This document shows, piece after piece, positions 50,179 through 62,885 of a stretch of DNA of 64,000 nt (positions within the stretch are counted from its first letter, which is position 1; each line of letters opens with the position of its first letter). Made by a program: the position numbers and the translations under genes. Under the pieces are notes generated by a model. That model saw only the letters and a program-made list of their open reading frames with translations. It had not been told where the DNA came from and made no database searches. The stretch is from Nipponacmea schrenckii (taxonomy: Eukaryota > Mollusca > Gastropoda > Lottiidae): NCBI GenBank assembly GCA_030562195.1, contig CM060200.1, positions 28,311,023 through 28,375,022 of the forward strand, given 5' to 3'.

Positions 50179-50649
50179 TTGATTTTTAGGGGTCGTTTTG
50201 GGCCTTTGTTACATTTAAACAGTCCTCAGAAATATTCAAGCTCTGAGAAAATCGCAAAATACCTTGAAATATGCCTCAAACAAAAAATTTCACTTTTCAT
50301 TTTTTTTTCCGTGCTGTACGCGGCTGGTCTCCAGTCAGTCTGAAAATTGTGTGTCCTGTTGACAAAGTCTACAATTGAAAAAGCGTTGTAGTCTGTTTAT
50401 ATAGATGACCGCTATTGCACGACGGGAAGGATAACTCTTTGATTATCAAGACGAACCGTTTTCCAATATGGCGGGACGTTCGTCATTATGATTTTTCAAA
50501 CACGGATAATTATGGATACACATGGATTTGAAGGCTCAAATTTCAAAGGAAAGCTCCGTAGACTATTTCTGATTAGCTAACCAAAAGATTTCATGTGTTT
50601 GAGGCTGTCGGATGATTGTCCGAAACAAATAAAGCCTGGGCCCCTTTAA
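50179..50649 (+). mobile_element. Short non-autonomous transposon, copy A
   Basis: Nearly identical to 56090-56533 over about 450 bp, including GATTTTTAGGGGTCGTTTTG, CGTGCTGTACGCGGCTGGTC, ATTGCACGACGGGAAGGATA and the end AATAAAGCCTGGGCCCCTTT. The left terminal repeat seen in copy B is missing here. About 20 extra bases occur near 50490. No coding capacity. Confidence 0.85.
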
Positions 50650-50800
50650 ACCATCCAAATATTTTAAGCCATCCAAATATTGAAACCATCCAAATATTTT
50701 AAACCATCCAAATATTGAAACCATCCAAATATTTTAAAAATATTTTAAACCATCCAAATGTTTAGAACGATAAAACCAACCAAATATTTAAAACCATGAA
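50650..50800 (+). repeat. Short tandem array, ~20-bp unit
   Basis: AACCATCCAAATATTTTA and the shorter AACCATCCAAATATTG alternate in seven to eight copies, starting exactly where the transposon copy ends. Confidence 0.9.
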
Positions 50801-51077
50801 CATATATACATATGATATAATATGCTTGACCCTGAGAGTACAGGGGTCAACAAGCATTGGACTTGGGCCTGAGCACCAGCAGCACTCCAAATCCGATTTT
50901 ATAATCCACTGAGATTAGAAATGTTGTTCTAAATGCCATATGATGGCAATAGCTGCTATCTTGTAGTACTGCAATCACCGCCACAATGAGAAAAACCCCC
51001 TTCTCAGGTGACTTATTTGAGGCGGTAGAACCAACACTTTACATAAGCCGGCCATATCCATCCATAACCAATACCAA
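50801..51077. other. Gene-free sequence
   Basis: No gene or repeat recognised between the short tandem array and the SGNH pseudogene. Confidence 0.4.
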
Positions 51078-51655
51078 TTACCATGTCCTAAATGGAAGTA
51101 CTCCAAGGTTCCCCTGTATTGTGTTTAAATAAATATTGTTTCCTATTTCGGAGAGGTGTACTTGATCTTTGCGAAATAGATGTTTACTGCCAAATCTTTT
51201 ATCTGGATGTCTTACCAAGGCACCTCCTAGTTCCAAAATGCGTGCTGCAGCATAGTTATTTAATCGAATACGCTTTTTTGCAGAGGCCTTCCCATCTGTT
51301 TGGTGTATCCTTGGTAAGATTTGAGACCATACCAACAATGTATTAGAATACTTGTGAGCTAAGAATTTGGGTGTAGTTATGATATAATCTCTGAATTGGT
51401 CAAGTTTAATGTGTTCAATATCATTACCACCACAATGAAGAATTAAAATAGTTGGCGGTCCCTCTTCAATGCGGGAAAAACAAAGCTAACGTTTTAAATC
51501 CAAACATTTTAGCCCGCCTATAACCTTGCCACCAAATGTCTAGTATGTAATCCCAGATAAAATTCTCCTGGTCGAGTGAGGGCTTGAGTAGCGGCCCACT
51601 TTACTATTAAAGATCCAACACACCACACTCTAATAGGAGTCTTACCTGAATTGTA
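51078..51655 (-). pseudogene. Degenerate SGNH-hydrolase domain of a retroelement
   Basis: Read right to left, fragments appear in different frames: TPIRVWCVGSLIVKWAATQA (block I, GS for GDS), VWWQGYRRAKMFG, PTILILHCGGNDIEHIKLDQ (block III, GGND), NTLLVWSQILPRIHQ, then the longest open piece with RLNNYAAARILELGGALVRH and DQVHLSEIGNNIYLNTIQGN (block V, D..H). Similar SGNH domains are known in ORFs of tyrosine-recombinase (Ngaro/DIRS-type) retroelements and in CR1 ORF1; which element this came from cannot be told, since no RT or recombinase was found beside it. Frameshifts and stops break it. Confidence 0.7.
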
Positions 51656-52153
51656 TTAATAGAAAATTAATCTTCCCATATTATTTTAGTCTGATCTAGA
51701 GTTCCAGTGCCTTATTTTTCTAATTTCTAGAAAACCAAAATCTAACCAACCTTTGAGATGGCTGAATTATTAAAGAGGAAGTTTAAGGCTTTAACCTGCC
51801 CCCTATATAACCTTGCAATGTCAGGCCCTTAAGGGAAAGCTAACTGACAGGAACTGTGTTTGTAGGCTGGGCAATCAGGTCTATTTAAAGTGATTGTTTT
51901 ATGTATTAATGAATTGTTTAAAGAGACAATAAAAGGATATCTAAAATTAATGTATTTGATGATATAATTTTTGAAGTGAAGAAGTTATAGAAGGTATCTC
52001 TCAGCAATAACCCGACATGTCCTTTAAACTGGAATCCAACATTGAAATCAGTTGTTAATCTTAAGTTGATAAATACAATTTAAACTTTACGAAAGAGAGA
52101 AATGAACATTAGGATCATGAGGATTATGCATAGTTAATCTGGCACCATTTTAC
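51656..52153. other. Gene-free sequence between two retroelement fragments
   Basis: No coding or RNA signal recognised. It may hold unrecognisable parts of the flanking retroelement remnants. Confidence 0.35.
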
Positions 52154-52558
52154 ATGACACCACGGTACCTCTCGTCCCTTTTTACGGAACCCTATCAGTA
52201 TACGACCAACCCAATCATTCCATTGAAGATCTTCTGGTTATGCCTATCGAACAAGTTCCCTTTTAACCTACAGTTAAACCCAAAAACCACACGATTGCAG
52301 AGAGAGAGTTTCTGGATTGATCAGTTACAAACTGTGATACCTAATGGACTTAACATCCAACATGACAACCAAATCATACGCTTTGTTGCAACCTATAATA
52401 CTACAGCCAAAAATGCCTCTTTAATTGTCAAACGATATTATAAAGAACTCCAATATCAATTTCCTAATATTTACACTAAACGTTTGGTTACTGCTTTTAA
52501 GAGAAATAAAAATCTTAGTAATTTACTAGTCCATGGCAAATTGGACCTATTCCATTAA
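52154..52558 (+). pseudogene. C-terminal tail of a second Penelope-like element
   Basis: The frame carries RLQRESFWIDQLQTVIPNGL and NIQ, then ATYNTTAKNASLIVKRYYKE and FKRNKNLSNLLVHGKL before the stop at 52556-52558. These match the tail of the element at 1302-4408 (RENFWIHKLQTKQPHGMNIQ, KIIKKYYKKLQ, ERNKNLKDILVRGRLP), at roughly half identity, so it comes from a related but distinct copy. The RT and the GIY-YIG core are missing upstream. The frame of this piece is intact, unlike the first copy. Confidence 0.8.
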
Positions 52559-52744
52559 CTCCCCCAAACAATTGAATCATGTTAGTTATATGTATATATT
52601 ATTTGCAAGTATTATTATATTTTAGTCATTTAAGATTTCATTGTTATCTTTAATTGTATTTTTAATCTAATCTTCGGAATCATTACTTTATATTATAACA
52701 GAAATGTGAAGGAAAATGTATGTTCTCTTCTTGTGACCTTGGCC

Positions 52745-52792
52745 AGTGCTTCCATAGGAGAGTATCTTCTATAACACCCAATACCAATTTTA
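52745..52792 (-). repeat. Solitary inverted unit of the RGM-intron minisatellite
   Basis: CTTCCATAGGAGAGTATCTT and CTATAACACCCAATACCAAT is the reverse complement of the unit TATTGGGTGTTATAGAAGAT plus ACTCTCCTATAGAA of 17845-18515. Confidence 0.7.
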
Positions 52793-52884
52793 AGAATTCC
52801 TCTGATCGCTAAAATTTCACAAGTTTGACTGTATTAAGTAAGTTACGGAGATTAAGTTTCATTGTGATCGGATTATTCCAACAC

Positions 52885-53035
52885 TATGCAGTGTGTAATA
52901 AGGGGAGTTTTTGCAACATTTTTTACAAGCAGGACCTAGGTTTATTTTTTAATGATCATTGATTATATGGTGTTTGTAGCCAACCACACAAAGCCGTGTT
53001 CAATGAGAAAAATTTGGCAGGACACCTGTATTCCA
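52885..53035 (-). repeat. SINE-like family core traces, two in a row
   Basis: ATGCAGTGTGTAATAAGGGG at about 52885 and AGCCGTGTTCAATGAGAAAA with TTTGGCAGGACA at about 52992 both match the family core (GCAGTGTGCAATGAGG, TTTTGCCAGGACAG). A third weak match, AGTGTTCAATGAGGGAAAGT, is at 53527. Confidence 0.45.
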
Positions 53036-56000
53036 AACTCTAGCTGTTTATCCGGATAAAGATAACGAAAAACATACAGGAATTGAAAGTAGTGGTCTAT
53101 GAAACTTGATATTTTATGTATGTTATATTAGATAAAATCTGTAATTCGGTGAAATCCAAATCTCTCAATAGTTTTACCATTTCATTTATTCAAAGCATGT
53201 GACATGAACTAAGGGAATTTTCTGGTTCACTGGTCAGATAAAACTGACTTTATCATGTATTGGCCATTTTCATTGTTTCATTTGTTCGGTATAAAACCTT
53301 ATATCTTACCCGACCGTTAAGGTAGCCACGATGGCGTTGCAAAAACAGCACCAAATCTTCACCTTTTATGTCCAGGGTTCCATCCAGGCATAGGTGAAAT
53401 ATTTTTCTTTTCAAACTAGTTTCCTCCTGTCAGATAATGGTGGAAGAGATGCAATGAAAAATTGGAGGACGTGTCATGTTTCGACAAGAAACAAGACAGT
53501 GGTTTGAGCAGATAATCTAAAAGAAACAGTGTTCAATGAGGGAAAGTTTGGACCAGATTTAGACCAGTCTCCGTCCTATTAATTCCTGTTTGAATTCTGC
53601 ATAATTTAATCAGAGATGTGGGGCGATTGGGAATAAAATTTGAAGTTGAATGCAAGTAATGTTCTCTTTTAACAAGTTGTAAAATATCATCGAAAATTAC
53701 TTTCATTCCTTTACATATAATCTCAACTTTCTCAAGACTTTCCGCCATTCTGGAATAAGCTCGCTCTCGTGTAGCGTAGGAATTTTGACTGAGTAATTGC
53801 GCATTTGAAATATTAGCAGACGAATAAAATTCTGGGAATATATTCATACGCCCCCAAATGCATAATCATGCTATTCATTAATTAATTTGATCAAAATGTT
53901 TTTATTTACCAAAATAATGCTGTTATAAATTCACCAAACAAACCGACATATGTGTGCCAACAGGTATCTGCGCAGTACGATCGTACTCGACTGCATGATG
54001 AAATACTCGGTAACATTTGTTGAATACGTGTGAAGTTGGTATAAAAACAAAATGCCACACATTCAGAGGTCAAAGTTCATAATGTAAAAATATACTTGTA
54101 TACCTCAGAGTTCGACGTGTGTTGTATTGTGGTGTTAAATCATAATAGATTATTAATGTATGATAGATAGCATGCACGTGCACATTCCATACATAATAAC
54201 ACTCTAGCGTCGTGTATGCATTTATGGAACATTGGACAGGATAAATGCATTCTGAATGGCATGTTATGCATATAATACAGATTGCACAATCCACTTTGAA
54301 CCCTAGAACTTCAATAACACATTATCTTGGTCTTATAAAGACTAGATCTAGATCCGGAAGCCAAGTTAATTAGAAATACTGAAATGTATAAGGTTGTTAT
54401 ATTCCGAGAATGAGGTAATTCGGAGATACTCGGCAATTAACGTAGCGCTTTCGAAACTTTCAATATATTTTCAGAATCCAGAAGTGTGAACCTAGCTTCA
54501 GATGGCTGCCCTGGCCGCCATGTTGATAAAGAAGAGAATCAAGCGATTATAACATGTTGAATAAAGATTGAGACATCAAGAATCTTGTCACGTTCACATT
54601 AATTGATTCTATATTCCACGCGCTGAATAGAGTACCGTCTCGGATTAGTGCCGACTGTATCCCCTTAGAGACGTGAAATCAACCAATTAATAGTCTTCTT
54701 ACATGTTAAGATAGATCACCATGGTTCCTGCCGAGTTCCTAATTCCTACAAAAAACTGGATTAATCGTGAGAATCGGCAGAAAATTTGATCAAACTTTTT
54801 TCGCCGCCATCGATCAGAGCCAAACGACGTCGACGAGTATCTCTAGCTGTAATATTCACGTGGCGTCACTATGATCAAAGTATCTAGAACTGGATTTACC
54901 GTTGGTCTTTGAAGCAAATCGAAAAACAAATCTCAAGAGCTCTTGATTCCAATTCCCAAAGCTTCTTTTGTTTTTACTAATAAACGTACTAGAGTCAGGG
55001 ATATGTAAACTTAGTATGAATTTGTTGTTACATTGTTCCATTCACACGTTTATTAAATGAACGGCGCCCTTATTTTCCCCGTGGCCAATGGTAACTATTT
55101 TTCAAAACAATCCATACATTACGAATCAGCTGTTCTATTAGATTACAGTTATTACTGTGTTTACAACTTTTAGTTTTTTTCTTTAGTTACATAATATGTA
55201 TAGATTTTACTCAATTTATTTTATGTATAACTGGACACTATTATATGGCATTTGGTAACTGAATATGAACTGGACACTATTATATGGATAACAATTAATT
55301 TACTCATTCATTTTACTTACTTTGAAACTTTGGACTATCTGTTATTGTGTTAGTTTAATACATAACGTGATATTTTAATTTTTCTATCTGTAATATAAGG
55401 TCTAAAAATCATAATATGTCAATCAAGAACTGAACTTTGATTCTATTCTTTTTAACACGTGCAGGTGTATCATTATGATATTCTATGATTGACAAGTTGA
55501 TAAGAACCGTGACTTCAACAATCCGAGGTCAGTTTAAAACAGTGTGGTAAAGATAATAAAACAGAGGCGGATGCAGAATAACATGCCATAAATGTTAAAT
55601 AATCAGTAGGATTAATTGTCTAGAATCTACTATCCCATAGTTTGACCCGACCGGAAATCAAGGGTCAAGGGGTATTGCTTCAGGGTAAGGGTAATCTGAA
55701 AAAACTGTGCTAAAGATGTATATGTTATATTTCTTCAAGGTTATATACAACCGATTACCATAGCCACCTGCAAACACTACAAGACTATTGACAATGTATG
55801 CTATAGGTTTTGGAAGCTAAAAGTACATTATGCAATTATTGGGATACACTCTGATGAACATGTTCGTCAACTTTACCTTAAAATTGAACATGTATGGTAG
55901 CTAAACTTGTTGTGTTGCGTCATTTAATGTGATTCCTAGTCCTAAATGTCGCGTAAGGACTATTCTTGAAGCTGTACCATTTTATTTTCGCGGGGGCCAG

Positions 56001-56072
56001 GATGAAAAAGCAATGTACAAAGTCATTGCCATGAAAGCTCCATGATGTATAAATCTGGGGATACACTTCTGT
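53036..56072. other. Gene-free sequence with one candidate small exon
   Basis: A minus-strand frame at 53533-53847 contains a helical-looking, charged stretch (RMAESLEKVEIICKGMKVIF) that begins at an ATGGCGG; it is treated as a candidate only. A short duplication, TGGACACTATTATATGG, occurs at about 55228 and 55270. No other feature was recognised. Confidence 0.4.
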
Positions 56073-56533
56073 TTAAATGGGCCCAGACTTGATTTTTAGG
56101 GGTCGTTTTGGGCCTTTGTTACATTTAAACAGTCCTCAGAAATATCAAGCTCTGAGAAAATCGCAAATTACCTTGAAATATGCCTCAAACAAAAAATTTC
56201 ACTTTTCTTTTTTTTCCGTGCTGTACGCGGCTGGTCTCCAGTCAGTCTGAAAATTGTGTGTCCTGTTGACAAAGTCTACAATTGAAAAATGCGTTGTAGT
56301 CTGTTTATATAGATGACCGCTATTGCACGACGGGAAGGATAACTCTTTGATTATCAAGACGAACCGTTTTCCAATATGGCGGGACGTTCGTAATTTCTTA
56401 AGTCACATGGATTTGAAGGCTCAAATTTCAAAGGTAAGCTCTGTAGACTATTTCTGATTAGCTAACCAAAAGATTTCGTGTGTTTGAGGCTGTCGGATGA
56501 TTGTCCGAAACAAATAAAGCCTGGGCCGCTTTA
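56073..56533 (+). mobile_element. Short non-autonomous transposon, copy B
   Basis: Begins TTAAATGGGCCCAGACTT and ends AAGCCTGGGCCGCTTTAA, which gives ~18-bp imperfect terminal inverted repeats. The interior matches copy A at 50179-50649 at very high identity. No coding capacity was seen. Superfamily not assigned: the target duplication is obscured because the ends and flanks are TTAA-like. Confidence 0.85.
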
Positions 56534-56593
56534 ATATTGCCCTTTATGGCTCATTGAGTTAGACGCTTCCTAGCTTACCTGAAGGTCCAAAGT

Positions 56594-56856
56594 TCAGCCC
56601 GGTTCCCAGTTTTCAGTGATGTAGGTCTGAAGGACTAACATTGAGGAAGCGTCATAGTGTTCGGATTGGAAACAATGAACAGTGTGATACGGGCTGTGCA
56701 CGTTGAAGATCCCGAGACAGTAGTAAATCACAAAAAGATTAAGCTTATGTCGCTGTCTTGACAGAATTACCCTCACTACACACTGCATGGCGTTGTCCGT
56801 CTTCGGTATCCCATAACGTAGAGAAGAGTAGAACGTAAAGCTCTATTCATTTCATG
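56594..56856 (+). repeat. Best copy of a SINE-like dispersed family
   Basis: Runs from CCCGGTTCCCAGTTTTCAG to the tail GTAGAACGTAAAGCTCTATT and CATTTCAT. Key words are AAGATCCCGAGACAGTAGTA, TTATGTCGCTGTCTTGACAG, CTCACTACACACTGCATGGC. Other copies or fragments: 14684, 28201, 29920, 33190, 35484, 36990, 43312, 52885-53035, and the tail array in RGM intron 1. A minus-strand ORF inside it is an accident of the repeat. Confidence 0.75.
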
Positions 56857-59800
56857 TTGTTTCTTGTAGATCGAATCGAGCTAAAAGGAATACCGCTAGT
56901 TTATGAAGTCAGAATGTTCGGATGTTCGATAAATCCGCATTACCCGTCAGTGGTTCTTTAGCCTAGTTATTTTTTTTCAATTGGGTGATCATGATCTTGA
57001 TTCTGTAGGGTAAAATTAGGTAAAGGGTATCAAGGAACCCCCACGAGCTGGGATCAGGTTGTGCGTGATACCTGGATTACCTGCCAGTGGTATTTTACCT
57101 GTAATCAGGGATATAAAGATAAACCAGGTATGAATATAAATGATTGTAACATTTTGTTCACGCCGCGCTGTCAATGGTGATGGTGATGTTCCGATAAGGT
57201 TTGATGTGACAAGATAAGATAAAGCAGAAACGTAAAATGTTTATTTAGTCATGGATATACAGTTGTCATCTTCAAGTACCTGTATTGTATGCAGTCATGC
57301 TTTTCTTTACGTGTAACATGCTGTACATTGTTAAGATCCCTCAACAATTATATCAAATACGATTATAGGCTTAAGTCAATATCTTGGGCCTTTAAAGAGT
57401 ACTTTTAAAAAGTGGCTAAGGCGTTGACTGAAATTTTAATAAATTGATATGTATGAAAAATGATATTAACCATTGAGTTTTTGTATCATGTACCTTATGA
57501 AGTAAATAACAAATCACTAGACGACGATAAACGGTTTATAGCAAGTAGTAGTAATTACCTTTAAAACACTTTTTATTTAAAATATCGATTAGAATTTTAA
57601 GAACTCTTAATAAATCTAAAACCAAGCATATCTCATATTCATGATGTCCTGGAATATCCAATTGATCAGAAGAGTAATTGCCGATGAAGCTACGAGACAA
57701 GTGACATGCATGCGCTTTCAAAAGCTTGCCTCGTATTTAACGTTCTTATTAAATTGATTCTGCATCTTAGAATGGACATAAAATTTAAGTTCTCAAGAAT
57801 GATCTATATGTGCAAAATATATTCATCAATAAACTAACTTGGAGTCATAAAGTAACAGAATCCCTGTTATGTTTTCCTGTAAAATCTCGAAAACTCAGAA
57901 AACTACTAGTAAGTAGTTATTGAAAAATGCTCAATCAAATTGATAGCCTTAGTGTATTTTAATAATCAATTGCATTTTTAATGGGTTTTTTTCGGATTTA
58001 TTGGATTATATAAAGATTCTGTTATGTTATTTATGGCATATCTACTTGTGAATATATGCTCTTATTGGCCAAGTTTAAGATATGAAATGTTATGTGTATT
58101 CTCAGACGCAGTATTCCTTTTAAAGTAGCCATTACAACATTGTATCATTAATAACAAATGTATTTTACGACACGATTAGAACTATAAAACACTTTGAAAT
58201 CACATCTAAATGGAAAGTGCGATAACCATTGTAGGACCGAGGTATACATCGGTCTCTATATCGTATAAAATACATCCTACAGGCTTTCGGCCATAAAATA
58301 TATTTAGCCAATTAAAATGATAAAACATTGCGTATTGACTAAAATATCTCCTGTAATGCTAAATAATTGATGGAAAACTAGTGATTTCTTCGTCTCACGG
58401 GAGGTAATTTGTTGAGATTATCTCCCTCGTGAGTTAAGATATGTATCCAGGAAATAAACGAAGCAATCAAAGCTTTCACGACTAAGAGTTTTCGAGTAAA
58501 AAATAGAAGGGATTTAGTAGAGATATTCTGATTGAAAGTGACAATGTTATGTATTTGGGGGTTATTTTATTAATGCGATCTTACTAATCGCTTTAGTTTT
58601 ATTCATTGCTACTGTAACACGGCCGAAACGATCATATATTCTTCCTTTTTTCACTTGTATGTTGGACATCAGGATAAAAATTATTCACGAGCCCCGTTTA
58701 CACTACAAAATTTATCCGTTTTCTGAACGAACGTTACGGATGAATTTTTTTGTAACGTAAACGGTCGAGCGTTATCAGAACAGTTCCAATTCTGTGTGTT
58801 CTCCTACTAGGAACCATCCGTTCATTCTATTATCCTGCAAAGGCAGTAATAGTTATATTTGATAATATCGAATGGCTTCTATATTTTTATTATTTATCTA
58901 AGAGAACTGGGACCACGTTATTAGCTGTATGTGTTTTTTAAAGTTGTTTTATGGTAGTCGATCATAATTTGTATGTGAAGGTGTAAAATACAGAGAAATG
59001 TTGTGAAAAACTGCACTTTGTTTCGTGAAGACTGAGTTATTTCACCACAGATTGTGGTCTAATTGAATTATTTTAAAATCATTCAAACTAATTCACAAAT
59101 AGATTGATGATTTTCGCCGCAAATTACTACCTTTTTAAAAAAATTGTCGAAAATAACAGATTTTAGTCACATTTTCTTCCCTTCGCAGACGATATCGTAG
59201 ACATGGTGGCGGCCATTTTGTAAATATTCAATAGAATCTTCACAAGAAACGAAACAATTTTGAAAGTTGATCTCGAGGGGGCGTAAGATGACATGTTAAA
59301 TAGGAATAAATGGAAATAAACTCAAAGTTTTGAAATAAAATCAGTGAATTTAAGACAAGCCTGTTAGGAAAAACAATGGAATAAACTCTAGAATTGCAGG
59401 CACCAATCTCTATTTTGATGACTTCAATTAAATTATACCAGGGAATTATCATTTCAACTTTCAAGTTCAACATATTCTTCTGTATTCAGTCTGAATATTG
59501 AGCCTTTAATTTTAAATAAACCAATTAACATGCACAGAACTCAGGCTCCCTCATTCCCCGAGGGAGTTTGGTGGGAAATATTGCTTCTGTCGATGAAAAA
59601 ACCGAGAATACCTATATTGCTTGCGGTTGATTTCATAGACAAGATCATACAATGTATCATGCATGGTGTTAGCAATGCCGTTCGCAAAACATCTTCATTT
59701 CAGACGGGTCAGAGAACATCCTGGGCCTGGAAGGGGCACGAGCCGTTACCGTATTTTAATGAATCACGGACTGCCCAGTTGGGTATTATACATCAAGTGG

Positions 59801-62315
59801 CCAAGTAATTGACAAAGGAGCAGTAGTTTAGTTCGGGTTTAAATGTGATGAAGACAGATCTTGTTCTGGAAAATTTTGTAATTGAACAAGAGAGATACAT
59901 AGACAACAGGATCTAGCAACCATAGTTTGTGGCATCAGATATAAGCAGACATCAACTTGGCATCAATCTCCACCTCCACCATACAACCATCGTATATCTA
60001 ACGAACACCACAAGGGCTACCTGAGGATCTGACAGACAGTTTTTGATTGTATCAGATTTTCACAGTACCAACTCCCATTTTTGGGCGACAAATTTGAAAA
60101 TTGGCCACCATCTTAGAAAAAAAAAGGCCTAGCAAAATTTTATAGCGACCATTTGCTTAAGTCTAGTGACCTCATAAAAATGAATAATATTCCTTTCCGA
60201 TAATTCCGTTTTTTGGAGGTCATCTTGGATTTTTGCGGCCATCTTGGAAGATCAGAAACTGTAAAGTTGGTTAACTGATAAAATCAGTAAAAAGATCGAA
60301 AAGAATCTCCATGTGAAATAGTGTACTTTTGACCGGTAAGTAAAGTTAAACTTTCTAAGCCACCTGGCTATCCATAGTTTCTTACGTGTAAACGTAGGAC
60401 TTGTTCTGCGAATTTCTTATATCATTCTTGCATCCTGATTGAGTTCACAATAGCATAATCTAAAATCATTCCTTGTAAAGCCATCAGTATGGAAACCGCT
60501 GTTTTATTATCCGACCAGAGAGGTTGTTTCAACGTACACGTTTCTAAATCTAGTTGCTGCACTAGAGCAACTTCAAAAAAATACATAAAAATAATAATCT
60601 AGGTTGAAATGTTATTTAATAAAATTGTTGATGTGAAAAGCAGAATTTTGACAGAGTTTCAATCGTAAGATTGGAGGCTTAAAAATCATTAGCGTTATTT
60701 TGATTCTAGCATGGATGGTTTCTTCAGCTGTTAGTCAGTTTTTTCGTGTGTAAAATTGGAAGAAAACAGACAATAATGACTACATTTCTTAATGTACCAT
60801 ATGAAACGAGATAGGAAAATTATTTCGCCAGATTGTTAGACAGACTAGGAGGCCGTGATTAGGTGAAAACTTGTTGAAAACCGAAGCTTTTGATGAGTCT
60901 GGGTTTTTTTTCACTAAAAATGTGAATTTGATCAGGATTCTGTTCTTTAAACAGGAATTGATTATTGTAATTTAAAGGTCTTATAATGCTTTTAAAAATG
61001 AAATATTGGTATAAAATTATTATTTACGGGAGTAACGATACGGTATACGGGGTGGAGTAACACTGTAAATGATGTAAAACTCCTATTACGGGCGGTACCA
61101 CAGATACTGTGAGTTGATATGCCTCATAAATATCAAAAAAAAAAAAATCTTCATAAAATAAAAAAAAATGTTTCCACATAACAGTAGATTAAGCGTTTTG
61201 AACTTATTGCACATAAAAGGCTTCATAAAGAAACATGTTGAACCTATAAAATACACACATCGTAGGGATATCAACATTCGAAAAACGCTGTATGTTCCAA
61301 AACATCTCCCGTACATTCAACAAAAAGCACAAAATCAATATTATGGTATAACTTTCTTCTTTAATAACAAAGCACTTTACGTCTTTACACAATTTACACG
61401 TGTCCTCTTCCGCTTGTAAATGTCGTTTAAATCTTACAACATAACGGTATACAGTCAATTTTTAGGATGACCAAAATATTTAAATTTTTAAACTTGGACT
61501 TAAAAATGAGTCTTTGTTCATCAGTGGCCTGGAAACAAAGCTAAACAAATTACAACAGAGTCCCTCTATAATCCAATAAATCTATCATATTAAGTACTCA
61601 GAAGCGTTTTATGTTTAGTTAAATAAAACAATCGCTATTCTTGAGTTGATGAATATCTTATTGACCAAGTTCGAGACTTTCAATTTTATGTCCATTCTAA
61701 GAGGTGATATTCCTGAATTGAGTACATCAAATGTGTATTGATTAAAAGTTTGAATTGAATGTCAACTATCCATGTCATTTTTCAGAATTGAATTTCGACG
61801 CCTACAATATGTTAATATAAAGATATGGCATCGAAATGAAAATGTATTCCTTCTTTTTTTTAGTTAGACTTTGGATTTTCGTTCTGTAAAGTATTCTATT
61901 GTATTCTATTTTTTAGCATATTTATGAATGATAACGGTGTGTGAAAGAGATAATTTATCACTGAAAAGTAAAAGAGTCATTATTCAACGGTGGGCACTAT
62001 AGTAAGCGTACAAGAAATATAATATAACAATTGTGGAGTGAAAATATATTATATATATACTTCTAGTCTTTTGAAGTAATAATGACATTTTCTGAAATCT
62101 AAGAAGATATGAAGTTGTATTGTATTTACATTATTGGTGCATTTTATTTGAATATGAGTAAAAATAAGTCATTATATAACCATATAATACACATTATCTT
62201 ACCATCTAAATACATCGACATACTTTAATAGAATTAACGTATTTAACATCATCTACACAAGCCAGATTATCCCATTCTAAATATATTTATTGTAGAGATT
62301 CAGTAGGAGATATGC
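56857..62315. other. Gene-free sequence with one dispersed repeat
   Basis: No supported gene. A dispersed repeat at 61459-61582 is listed separately. GGTGGCGGCCATTTTG near 59204 and GCGGCCATCTTGG near 60235 are noted as possible YY1-type sites only. Confidence 0.4.
61459..61582 (-). repeat. Dispersed repeat, inverted copy of 11280-11398
   Basis: TTTTAGGATGACCAAAATAT at the left and CCTCTATAATCCAATAAATC at the right correspond in reverse complement to the ends of 11280-11398. Confidence 0.7.
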
Positions 62316-62885
62316 AGTTGGTTAGTAGATGACAAGTTAAACTGCACACTTACTTATCTCTCCGGTTACATCAGAATTCTAAAGCTTCTATCGCAGACTG
62401 GGCACTTGTTGGTAGATGACAAGTTAACTGATATCACAGACTAGGTAGTTGTTGGTAGATGACAAGTTAACTGAAATCACAAACTAGGTAGTTGTTGGTA
62501 GATGACAAGTTAACTGATATCACAGACTAGGTAGTTGTTTGTAGTTGACAAGTTAACTAATATCATAGACTAGGTAGTTGTTGGTAGATGACAAGTTAAC
62601 TGATATAACAGACTAGGTAGTTGTTGGTAGATGACAAGTTAACTGATATCACAAACTAGGTAGTTGTTGGTAGATGACAAGTTAACTAGTATCATAAACT
62701 AGGTAGTTGTTGGTAGATGACAAGTTAACTGATATCACAGACTAGGTAGTTGTTGGTAGATGACAAGTTAACTGATATAACAGACTAGGTAGTTGTTGGT
62801 AGATGACAAGTTAACTGATATCACAAACTAGGTAGTTGTTGGTAGATGACAAGTAACTGATATCACACACTAGGTAGTTGTGAGC
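62316..62885 (+). repeat. Minisatellite, 43-bp unit, about 11 copies plus an outlying unit
   Basis: The unit is GTTGTTGGTAGATGACAAGT, TAACTGATATCACAGACTAGG and TA, repeated almost perfectly from about 62403 to 62885. A higher-order pattern is visible, as the variants TATAACAGAC, TATCACAAAC and TATCATAAAC recur in order. A lone partial unit is at 62316. Uniformity points to recent expansion. Confidence 0.95.

Noticed and set aside
58684..58780. Possible transposon end (CCCCGTTTACACTACAA)
   Set aside because: A matching inverted terminus could not be found nearby; GTAAACGG at about 58755 is too short and too close.
59530..59808. 92-codon plus-strand ORF
   Set aside because: No splice context, no recognisable motif; length is within chance expectation for this window.
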